This document shows positions 1 to 6,447 of a DNA stretch of 19,715 nt, piece after piece (the first letter of the stretch is position 1; every line of letters starts with the position of its first letter). Source of the DNA: JBGTHB01 sp041746415 (GTDB lineage Bacteria > Pseudomonadota > Gammaproteobacteria > Coxiellales > Coxiellaceae); NCBI GenBank assembly GCA_041746415.1, contig JBGTHB010000125.1, positions 1-19,715 on the forward strand. The letters are read 5' to 3'. The translations under genes were made by a program, and so were the position numbers. Below the pieces are notes generated by a model that searched no databases, was not told the origin of the DNA, and worked only from the letters and a program-made list of their open reading frames with translations.

Positions 1-387
1 AATGGAAGCGGCACTAATTGAATCCACTAACTGATCGCCCTGAATAATGGCTTTGCTCGCATAGGACCACTTCGGCAGCATATTGCCGTCGACTAATACG
101 TTTTCGGGTTGAATGGTTAGTGCGCTAACAGCACGGTGCATAGCCAATAAACTCGCTTGCAAAATGTTAATTTGATCAATCTCCTCAACACTAGCACTGG
201 CAATAGCAAAACATAATGCGCGCTCTTGAATTAATTCAAAAAAATATAAGCGTTTTTTTTCTGAAAGTTTTTTAGAATCCATTAAACCGTCGATGGGTTT
301 ATTGAGATCAAGAATAACTGCTGCTGCCACCACAGGACCTGCTAATGGGCCACGCCCTGCTTCGTCCACTCCCGCGATTCGTTCCAT
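1..387 (-). CDS. rnhB: Ribonuclease HII (3' end beyond window)
   Basis: RNase HII cuts the RNA strand of RNA/DNA hybrids and removes single ribonucleotides misincorporated in DNA. The 129 visible residues carry the family signature GVDEAGRGPLAGPV at residues 6-19 (acidic residues D8, E9), the DSKKLSEKKR segment at 37-46, VLVDGN with D100, and the start of the last conserved block (QGDQLVDSISAASI, D118). The C-terminal part, roughly a third of a typical 190-210 aa enzyme, lies off the left edge. The ATG at 387 is preceded by AAGGA with a 6-nt spacer and lies 18 nt after the guaA stop, so it is probably the third gene of a guaB-guaA-rnhB transcript. In E. coli rnhB sits elsewhere (near lpxB/dnaE), so this linkage is a lineage feature. 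Identity is seen directly from motifs; operon membership is inferred from spacing. Confidence 0.95.
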   Translation of the reverse strand, partial: MERIAGVDEAGRGPLAGPVVAAAVILDLNKPIDGLMDSKKLSEKKRLYFFELIQERALCFAIASASVEEIDQINILQASLLAMHRAVSALTIQPENVLVDGNMLPKWSYASKAIIQGDQLVDSISAASI

Positions 388-405
388 GCTGTGTCCTTAT
401 TTGCT

Positions 406-1959
406 TTATTCCCATTCGATAGTACCGGGCGGTTTACCTGTGACATCATAAACCACACGAGAAACCGCTTTAATATTATTTACAATTTGCAAACTGACTT
501 CGGCTAAAAAATCGTGGGGTAAATCGGCCCAACTCGCTGTCATAAAATCAATTGTTTTAACCGCGCGCAACGCAATAACATAACCGTAATGGCGCGCATC
601 CCCTTTTACACCCACCGCTTTTACTGGCAAAAATACCGCAAATGCCTGACTCACAGTGTCATAAAGATGATGCTGCCGTAACGCTTGAATAAAAATGGCG
701 TCTGCTTGTTGTAATATCTCAACATACTCTGCTTTAATTTCACCTAAAATACGTACTGCTAAACCTGGGCCAGGAAAGGGATGACGATAAACTAATTCTT
801 GTGGTAAACCGAGCTCAACACCAATCTGACGTACTTCGTCTTTAAATAGTTCGCGCAATGGCTCAACTAATTCAAATGACAAATCATCTGGCAAACCACC
901 AACATTATGGTGTGTTTTAATAACTTGACCTTTACCGGTTGTGGTTTTAGCGGACTCAATCACATCAGGATAGATAGTTCCCTGCGCTAAAAATTTAATA
1001 TCTTGATGCGCACGCGCTTGTTCTTCAAAAACTTTAATAAACTCATTACCCACAATTTTGCGTTTTTGCTCCGGCTCATCAGCACCTTGCAAGGCTTTAT
1101 AAAAACGTTGTTTTGCATCCACAACAATTAATTTAACACCCCAATTTTTTTCAAACACGGTTTGTACTTCGTCGACTTCATTTAAACGCAGTAAACCGGT
1201 ATCAACAAAAACACACACCAATTGCTCGCCAATAGCGCGATGCAAAATTGCAGCAGCAACTGAGGAATCCACCCCGCCTGACAAACCCAGCAGCACTTTT
1301 TCATTGCCTACTTGGTTTTTTATTTTTTGAATTTGATCAGCAATAATGTGTTGTGATGTCCACTCACACGGACAACCACAACTGTTTCTTATAAAGTTTT
1401 CGAGTATCGCCTTACCGCTTTCGGTGTGCGTCACTTCTGGATGAAATTGCAAACCATAAAATCGTTTTGCTTCACAAGCAATGGCCGCATGGGGACACGT
1501 TGCGGTTTGATAAACAGTGGTAAATTCTGCTGGAATGGAGTGCACTTGATCGCCATGACTCATCCATACCGCCAACTCCGTTTTGATATTATTAAATAAA
1601 CCGCATTCCGCTACGCGTTTCACTTTAGCAAAACCAAATTCCGCACTTTCGGCATTTTCAACTTTGCCACCCAACTGATGCACCATGGTTTGCATTCCAT
1701 AACAAATACCCAGCACTGGCACATTCATTTCAAAAACAATTTGCGGTGCACGAATGGTATCGTGTTGGGTAACGCTTTCATGTCCGCCCGAAAGAATAAT
1801 GCCATCCGGCTTAAACGCGATTATTGCTTCTGCGCTAACATCCGCTGGCCACAATTCGCTGTAAACACCAATTTCGCGTATGCGACGCGCAATCAATTGT
1901 GAATATTGGGAACCAAAATCCAAAATTAAAATTTTATGTTTATGAATCGTATCAATCAT
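406..1959 (-). CDS. guaA: GMP synthase (glutamine-hydrolysing)
   Basis: Converts XMP, ATP and glutamine to GMP, the last step of de novo guanine nucleotide synthesis in the cytosol. The 517 aa protein has the usual three parts. The N-terminal class I glutamine amidotransferase domain has nucleophile C86 in GICYG and partners H173/E175 in QFHPEVTH. The ATP-pyrophosphatase domain has the P-loop SGGVDSS at 227-233. The C-terminal dimerisation/XMP-binding domain ends in the conserved GKPPGTIEWE. The start matches the usual IHKHKILILDFGSQ N-terminus. The guaB stop codon ends one base upstream, so the two are translationally coupled. One oddity: the oxyanion-strand loop reads LSGGHES, where the family normally has Pro after the second Gly (H60 here). 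Length and all catalytic residues are otherwise normal, so function is very likely intact. Confidence 0.98.
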   Translation of the reverse strand: MIDTIHKHKILILDFGSQYSQLIARRIREIGVYSELWPADVSAEAIIAFKPDGIILSGGHESVTQHDTIRAPQIVFEMNVPVLGICYGMQTMVHQLGGKVENAESAEFGFAKVKRVAECGLFNNIKTELAVWMSHGDQVHSIPAEFTTVYQTATCPHAAIACEAKRFYGLQFHPEVTHTESGKAILENFIRNSCGCPCEWTSQHIIADQIQKIKNQVGNEKVLLGLSGGVDSSVAAAILHRAIGEQLVCVFVDTGLLRLNEVDEVQTVFEKNWGVKLIVVDAKQRFYKALQGADEPEQKRKIVGNEFIKVFEEQARAHQDIKFLAQGTIYPDVIESAKTTTGKGQVIKTHHNVGGLPDDLSFELVEPLRELFKDEVRQIGVELGLPQELVYRHPFPGPGLAVRILGEIKAEYVEILQQADAIFIQALRQHHLYDTVSQAFAVFLPVKAVGVKGDARHYGYVIALRAVKTIDFMTASWADLPHDFLAEVSLQIVNNIKAVSRVVYDVTGKPPGTIEWE

Positions 1960-1960
1960 C

Positions 1961-3424
1961 TTATTTTTCTATTGAATAGTTTGGAGCTTCTTTGGTGATT
2001 GTCACGTCATGTGCGTGTGATTCCCGCATACCCGAGGCGGTGACTCTAACGAATTTTGCTTTGACATGTAAATCCGCAATGGAAGGACAGCCGGTGTAGC
2101 CCATGCTAGAACGCAGCCCGCCCATTAACTGATGAATGACGCCACGCAACGGGCCCTTGAATGGCACTCGTCCTTCAATGCCTTCCGGCACATACTTGCC
2201 TTGCTCAGAGTGATTATCTTGAAAATAACGATCGTGCGAGCCCCGCGCCATTGAAGGAATTGAACCCATACCGCGGTAGGATTTATAAGAACGACCCTGA
2301 TAGAGCACCACATCTCCAGGTGCTTCTTCTGTACCGGCAAATAAACCACCAATCATCACGGCATTTGCCCCTGCGGCAATGGCTTTGGCTATGTCACCTG
2401 AAAAGCGAATGCCGCCATCGGCAATCACGGGAATATTTTTGCCTTTAAGCGCCTGCGCCACATCGGAAATCGCGGTGATTTGAGGCACGCCAATGCCAGC
2501 GACAATACGTGTTATGCAAATTGAACCCGGGCCCATACCCACTTTCACCGCATCGGCACCCGCTTTCACTAATGCCGTTGCGGCATCACCAGTGGCAATA
2601 TTACCGCCAATTATTTGTGCTGCTTTAAAATGATGACGAATCCAGGTAATCATTTCCAACACGCCCTTTGAATGTCCATGAGCGGTGTCGACCACCAACA
2701 CATCCACACCGGCATCAATCAGTGCTGTTACTCGCTCATGCGTGTCAACACTGGTACCAACGGCGGCTGCCACACGTAACCGTCCGTCTTGATCTTTTGA
2801 TGCCAATGGGTTTTCGCGTGACTTTAAAATATCTTTAACGGTAATCATGCCGCGTAAATTCATGTGCTTATTAACAATCAGCAATTTTTCAATGCGGTGT
2901 TGGTGCAATAACTTTAACGCTTGTTCACGCGTTACGTTTTCCGGCACGGTAATTAAATGCTCTTGTGGCGTCATCACTTCTGCCACTTTGCGCTGCATGT
3001 TGTTTTCAAAACGCATATCACGGTTGGTGATAATACCCACCACTACTTCATTATCCACGACCGGCATACCTGAAATATTGTGCTGGCGGCGCAGCTCTAA
3101 AAGCTCACCGATGGTCATTTGAGGAGTAACGGTAATGGGATCGTTAACGACACCACTTTCAAATTTTTTAACTCGACGCACATGAGCCGCTTGCTCATCA
3201 ATACTCATGTTTTTATGCAACACGCCGATACCACCCAACTCAGCCATAGCTATCGCCAACGGCGCTTCCGTAACCGTATCCATAGCTGCAGAAAGCAATG
3301 GCATGGATAACTGAATTTGTTGCGTTAACTGAGTTGTGAGAGAGACGTCTTTAGGGAGGACTTGTGAAAAATCCGGCAGTAACAGCACATCATCAAATGT
3401 CAGTGCTTCTTTTACTATATTCAT
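1961..3424 (-). CDS. guaB: Inosine-5'-monophosphate dehydrogenase
   Basis: Oxidises IMP to XMP with NAD+, the committed step to guanine nucleotides. The protein of 487 aa is a (beta/alpha)8 barrel interrupted by two CBS domains (about residues 93-205, with NRDMRF and RGMITVKDI segments). The catalytic loop GPGSICITRI carries C303, and the phosphate-binding stretch DGGIRFSGDIAKA and the flap arginine/tyrosine region (SMARGSHDRYFQ) are present. The start is taken as the ATG at 3424, not the in-frame GTG at 3439: it gives the usual MNIVKEALTFDDVLL N-terminus and has GAGG five bases upstream. The residue after the catalytic Cys is Ile rather than the Thr of E. coli, as I recall in eukaryotic-type enzymes. 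It is the first gene of the gua operon, directly downstream of a strong promoter. Confidence 0.98.
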   Translation of the reverse strand: MNIVKEALTFDDVLLLPDFSQVLPKDVSLTTQLTQQIQLSMPLLSAAMDTVTEAPLAIAMAELGGIGVLHKNMSIDEQAAHVRRVKKFESGVVNDPITVTPQMTIGELLELRRQHNISGMPVVDNEVVVGIITNRDMRFENNMQRKVAEVMTPQEHLITVPENVTREQALKLLHQHRIEKLLIVNKHMNLRGMITVKDILKSRENPLASKDQDGRLRVAAAVGTSVDTHERVTALIDAGVDVLVVDTAHGHSKGVLEMITWIRHHFKAAQIIGGNIATGDAATALVKAGADAVKVGMGPGSICITRIVAGIGVPQITAISDVAQALKGKNIPVIADGGIRFSGDIAKAIAAGANAVMIGGLFAGTEEAPGDVVLYQGRSYKSYRGMGSIPSMARGSHDRYFQDNHSEQGKYVPEGIEGRVPFKGPLRGVIHQLMGGLRSSMGYTGCPSIADLHVKAKFVRVTASGMRESHAHDVTITKEAPNYSIEK

Positions 3425-3454
3425 ACTTACCTCGCGCACCTTGGTAAGCGGCGC

Positions 3455-3483
3455 ATTTTAACGTTAAAACCTACTACTGTCGA
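3455..3483 (-). promoter_or_regulatory. Sigma70 promoter for guaB-guaA-rnhB
   Basis: On the minus strand TCGACA (3478-3483, 5/6 to the -35 consensus) is followed after exactly 17 bp by TAAAAT (3455-3460, 5/6 to -10). Predicted transcription start is about 3448, giving a leader of about 24 nt to the ATG at 3424. It lies in the 66-bp gap between the permease stop and guaB, the expected place for the gua promoter. The box match and spacing are seen; activity is inferred. Confidence 0.6.
3456..3469. promoter_or_regulatory. 14-bp perfect palindrome overlapping guaB promoter (possible operator)
   Basis: TTTTAACGTTAAAA is a perfect palindrome centred on CG and covers most of the -10 box and the adjacent spacer of the guaB promoter. 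A CG-centred palindrome is typical of LacI/GalR-family operators, and PurR, a member of that family, represses guaBA in E. coli through an AACGTT-core site. Binding by a PurR-like repressor is an inference; part of the symmetry could be chance in AT-rich DNA. Confidence 0.4.
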
Positions 3484-3490
3484 GAACTCA

Positions 3491-4876
3491 TTATTTATTG
3501 CTGGCGAAACGATATAAAAACAAGGGCGGCACCGACATAATCACCGTGCCTAACACCAGCATTATTTCGTATTGCCACACACTGCCAATATCGACATGAG
3601 TCGGCGGCATAAATCCGATAACAAAAGCACCGACTGAACCAATCAAGCCAATCACGCCCACCAACCACATGCCATAGTTTCCGCCTGGAATCATAAAACC
3701 CTTTTTGCGTTCAATCTTGAGATAACGTAACCGAATTGCTGCAGCAAACATATAGAAATACATCAACATATACAGAATGGATGCCATCGCTGTTAAATAC
3801 CAATACGAACCATTCACACTGGGTAGCAATAAAAATGCCAAGCTAACAATAGAAGCAATTATCCCTTGCAATACCAATAACATTACTGGCGCACCATATT
3901 TATTTTCTTTGTGCCAAAAAGAATTAAACCCACCCTCTTTAAAAGCAACTTGCAAGCCGCGTGTTGGTGCAATAATCCAATTATTTACGCTACCCAAACC
4001 ACCGATAACTAACATCAACGCCACAAATGGTAATATCCAGCGCAAATGATAAGCGCTGAAAAAAGCGCTAAAAGCCTGCATAATCCCTGCCACCAAACTA
4101 ATTTGTTGATTGGGTAACACCACTGCAATCGCTAACGAACCTAAAATTAAGGTGATATAAATCAACACTGTCGCTAACAACATTGCCCGCGGGTAATCGC
4201 GTTGAGGGTTTTTTACTTCACCTGAATGCACGCATGCAATTTCCATACCACAATATGAAAGAATAATTCCTGTAATCGCCACCCACATGCCACTATTTGG
4301 GTGCGGCAACAATGCCTGAAAATCAAATGAGATATTCATTGGTTCGCCTTTAGCAATCCAAGCCACGCCTAAACCAATAATAACAGCCATTGGCAAAATC
4401 AAACCGCCCAAGGTGCAGAAATTGGCAAACCACGCCGATGATTTCATGCCAAACAAATTCACAATGGTCATACCCCAAAACGAAACCAGAATAACGGCGA
4501 TCAAATAAAACCGGTTATGCGCTAACTCTGGCGAAATTAAAAAACCAATGGTGCCGGCAATAAACGATAAAATAGTGGGGTAATAAAATAAATTCTCGAT
4601 CCATTGAAACCAAATCGCTAAAAATGCGCTACGTTTGCCAAAGGCCTGTTTTACCCAACTGTAAACACCGCGATTCTCCACCATAGTAGAACCCAGCTCT
4701 GCTGCAATTAGCGCACATGGCAGCAAAAAGAAAATAGCCGCTAAAGTAAAAAAGAAAATCACCGAACTGCCAAACAGCGCTGTGGCTGGCAAGTTACGAA
4801 TACTATCAACCGAGCCAGCGGTGATCATGGCGATGCTGAATACGCCTAAGGCTCGCCGGACAACAGGTGCGTTCAT
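3491..4876 (-). CDS. APC-superfamily amino acid permease (glutamate/GABA antiporter-like)
   Basis: A 461-aa integral inner-membrane transporter with about twelve hydrophobic segments from residue ~13 to ~455. The first helix carries a GSVDSIRNLP motif and helix 2 leads into AAELGSTMVENRGVYSWV, matching the substrate-helix break and AE...GG(V)..W pattern of the APC superfamily, closest in feel to the GadC-type glutamate/GABA antiporter branch. Unlike E. coli GadC it ends soon after the last helix (LFLYRFASNK), so the C-terminal plug that gates GadC at neutral pH is missing. The ATG at 4876 has GGAG five bases upstream. No amino acid decarboxylase is adjacent, so the substrate cannot be named from context; an amino acid exchanger or uptake role is the safe call. 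A weak promoter-like pair lies upstream (TTGACG at 4922-4927, 17 bp, AACACT at 4899-4904). Confidence 0.85.
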   Translation of the reverse strand: MNAPVVRRALGVFSIAMITAGSVDSIRNLPATALFGSSVIFFFTLAAIFFLLPCALIAAELGSTMVENRGVYSWVKQAFGKRSAFLAIWFQWIENLFYYPTILSFIAGTIGFLISPELAHNRFYLIAVILVSFWGMTIVNLFGMKSSAWFANFCTLGGLILPMAVIIGLGVAWIAKGEPMNISFDFQALLPHPNSGMWVAITGIILSYCGMEIACVHSGEVKNPQRDYPRAMLLATVLIYITLILGSLAIAVVLPNQQISLVAGIMQAFSAFFSAYHLRWILPFVALMLVIGGLGSVNNWIIAPTRGLQVAFKEGGFNSFWHKENKYGAPVMLLVLQGIIASIVSLAFLLLPSVNGSYWYLTAMASILYMLMYFYMFAAAIRLRYLKIERKKGFMIPGGNYGMWLVGVIGLIGSVGAFVIGFMPPTHVDIGSVWQYEIMLVLGTVIMSVPPLFLYRFASNK

Positions 4877-5007
4877 GGTTTCTCCATCAAAATATCAAAG
4901 TGTTAAGGAAAACGCGCTCATCGTCAAGCAAAGCTTCCTGGGGATCCCGCTGCTGGCTCGTAACAGCATGAATCTCGGCGTTAAATGCAAACAGTTAAAA
5001 CCCGTCC

Positions 5008-5013
5008 TATAGT
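5008..5013 (+). promoter_or_regulatory. Candidate -10 element upstream of the small membrane protein gene
   Basis: TATAGT (5/6 to consensus) lies 57 bp before the ATG at 5070. No good -35 is found 16-18 bp upstream, so the site is weakly supported. The rest of 4877-5069 (193 bp) shows only an 8-bp GGGATCCC palindrome near 4940 and no convincing open reading frame. Confidence 0.22.
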
Positions 5014-5069
5014 CAAAGATACCCCTGGTGAGAATGGATTCTTGCCACACAATAAAACACGGAGGCGTT

Positions 5070-5189
5070 ATGTTAAAACTATCCAAAAAAAGCAAACATT
5101 GGCGTGTCGCTCTACTCAGTTCAGTTATTTGTTTACTGGTAGCGACGCAAGTGTATTTAGAAGCGGTTATTTATCCGCATATGTCTTAG
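5070..5189 (+). CDS. Small single-pass membrane protein (39 aa, unrecognised)
   Basis: A 39-codon ORF starts at the ATG at 5070, behind a perfect GGAGG (5061-5065) with a 4-nt spacer; this is one of the two strongest ribosome-binding sites in the window. The product starts with a basic stretch (MLKLSKKSKHWR), then a single hydrophobic helix at about residues 13-34 (VALLSSVICLLVATQVYL), and a short tail ending IYPHMS. By the positive-inside rule the N-terminus should be cytoplasmic. It ends at TAG 5187-5189, just 7 bp before the end of the convergent outer-membrane gene. I do not recognise a family. Possibilities are a small regulatory membrane peptide, an accessory subunit, or a type I toxin-like hydrophobic peptide; nothing here decides between them. 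Coding status rests on the ribosome-binding site and the coherent topology. Confidence 0.55.
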   Translation: MLKLSKKSKHWRVALLSSVICLLVATQVYLEAVIYPHMS

Positions 5190-5196
5190 AGCCTGT

Positions 5197-5802
5197 TTAA
5201 AACAAATAGTTGGCACCAACACCATAAAAATTAGTGACAGGTACTTTTTCAGTATGATTCGCTGGTGTCTGCATCCAACCTGCTTCAACTTGCCAGTGAT
5301 AAGTAGGACGATAACCCAAACCCACTCCGTATACTGGCAACAAAAACTCACCACCATTCATGGCGTCAGATTGATTAATCGTTAATTGATCTCGCACTAA
5401 ATAACCAATGCCTATTTTTGAATACAGATACCATTCGTTTTTATAAAAAAACCACCGTGGTTTGAAATCCAAATACACAATATTACTTTTAATTTTGTGC
5501 TCACCTGGACTATTTGTGGTGGTGAACTTGGGTTTTTGCGCATAAATAACGCCTAACTCTAAAGCCGTCCAATGGTTAAACTCATAACCAAATTGAATAT
5601 TAGGCGCAACACCTGACTCGCTGATGGAACTAAATGTGTTACCGTTTAGATAACTCAAATCAGTATAATTTGCCTTGCTGTAACCCGCCATTAAGCCTAA
5701 ATAAAAACCTTTATGGGTTTTCATAGGCGCCCCACAAAAAGCAACGGAGGTAAGCATCATCGCAAAGAGGAAACTGCTGTAGCACTTAGCTTGACTGAAC
5801 AC
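5197..5802 (-). CDS. Outer-membrane beta-barrel protein
   Basis: A predicted 201-aa secreted outer-membrane protein. The chosen start is the GTG at 5802 with AAGGAG and a 5-nt spacer; the frame stays open up to 5838 but without ribosome-binding support. The N-terminus has a hydrophobic signal peptide (about residues 8-25, cleavage near AFCGA). The mature part shows alternating aromatic/glycine beta-strands: GFYLGLMAGYSK at 32-43, then GYEFNHWTALELGV, FKPRWFFY, IGIGYLV, VYGVGLGYRP, HWQVEAGW. It ends in Phe (GVGANYLF), the typical BAM recognition terminus. The size suits an eight-stranded OmpA-N/OmpW-like barrel (Pfam OMP_b-brl type). No enzymatic motif is seen, so the role is unknown. It is divergent from the PagL-like gene and convergent with the 39-aa ORF. 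Confidence 0.8.
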   Translation of the reverse strand: MFSQAKCYSSFLFAMMLTSVAFCGAPMKTHKGFYLGLMAGYSKANYTDLSYLNGNTFSSISESGVAPNIQFGYEFNHWTALELGVIYAQKPKFTTTNSPGEHKIKSNIVYLDFKPRWFFYKNEWYLYSKIGIGYLVRDQLTINQSDAMNGGEFLLPVYGVGLGYRPTYHWQVEAGWMQTPANHTEKVPVTNFYGVGANYLF

Positions 5803-5819
5803 ATTAACTCCTTTATAAC
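5791..5819 (+). promoter_or_regulatory. Sigma70 promoter for the PagL-like gene
   Basis: TTGACT (5791-5796) and TATAAC (5814-5819) are each 5/6 to consensus and separated by exactly 17 bp. The predicted start near 5826 gives a leader of about 30 nt to the ATG at 5857. The -35 box lies inside the first codons of the divergent outer-membrane gene (start 5802), so transcription of the two genes could interfere. The match is seen; activity is inferred. Confidence 0.55.
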
Positions 5820-5856
5820 AATCGCTCGAAATAACCAATACGGAATTTACAAACTC

Positions 5857-6447
5857 ATGAAGTTTACCCGACCTTTATGGATTTTAATAATATTTATTTC
5901 GTGTTCATGGTTTGCACAAGCGGATTCCGCTTTTTTTCCTAAACAACAATTGAGTTTCGGTTTTTACGATAACAACGTTATTAAAAGTAACCCTTGGCGT
6001 CCGCCCAGCCCATTATTTTGGGACTCAGCGCTTGAGGTGCAAAGTGGCGGTACGGCTGTTTATACCCGTATGCTCTATCACACCCAAAAATATTTTTCAG
6101 TTGAATGGGGCGTAGCCGCATCCGTTTGGACCAAAAGCCCGCAATCAATCGGCGCCCTATCGGCATTGCTACAGTTACGCTGGTGGATTTTTCGCACCCA
6201 ACATTTCAATCCTTATGTTGTCTACAGCGTCGCTGGCCCAACTCTATTAACCCGTGAGCATTTAGATACGGCGAAATTTACGGCACCCTTTATTTTTCAA
6301 GATTATTTGGGATGCGGTATTTTGTTTGGCAAACAGCATCACTTCGATTTAAGCGCGCGCATGTACCATTATTCCAATGGCGATTTGTTTGAACACAATA
6401 GTGGTTTTGATGTGCCGCTAGTGGTGTTTTTTGGATTTGATTTCTAA
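5857..6447 (+). CDS. pagL: PagL-like lipid A 3-O-deacylase (acyloxyacyl hydrolase family)
   Basis: PagL enzymes are outer-membrane beta-barrel esterases that remove the 3-O acyl chain of lipid A, changing LPS recognition and envelope packing. The 196-aa product has a signal peptide (hydrophobic 7-19, cleavage after FAQA at residue 22), a barrel-sized mature region and a terminal Phe. The family's C-terminal catalytic block is visible as MYHYSNGDLFEHNSGFD. H171 and S173 match the His-x-Ser pair, N174, N181 and G183 match further conserved positions, but the third catalytic position (S+12) is D185 where P. aeruginosa PagL has Glu. The ATG at 5857 is the start that yields a signal peptide; its ribosome-binding site is weak. 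Its stop codon overlaps that of the convergent downstream gene. Family assignment is fairly secure; activity with Asp is uncertain. Confidence 0.8.
   Translation: MKFTRPLWILIIFISCSWFAQADSAFFPKQQLSFGFYDNNVIKSNPWRPPSPLFWDSALEVQSGGTAVYTRMLYHTQKYFSVEWGVAASVWTKSPQSIGALSALLQLRWWIFRTQHFNPYVVYSVAGPTLLTREHLDTAKFTAPFIFQDYLGCGILFGKQHHFDLSARMYHYSNGDLFEHNSGFDVPLVVFFGFDF

Noticed and set aside
2161..3310. Several ORFs of 63-95 codons on the plus strand within guaB
   Set aside because: All are antisense shadows of a clearly coding, conserved gene.
4895..5095. 66-codon minus-strand ORF over the permease upstream region
   Set aside because: No ribosome-binding site, unlikely composition, and it overlaps the better supported plus-strand small gene and the permease leader.
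4985..5200. 71-codon plus-strand ORF overlapping the 39-aa gene in another frame
   Set aside because: No ribosome-binding site and no protein-like pattern; the GGAGG serves the ATG at 5070 instead.
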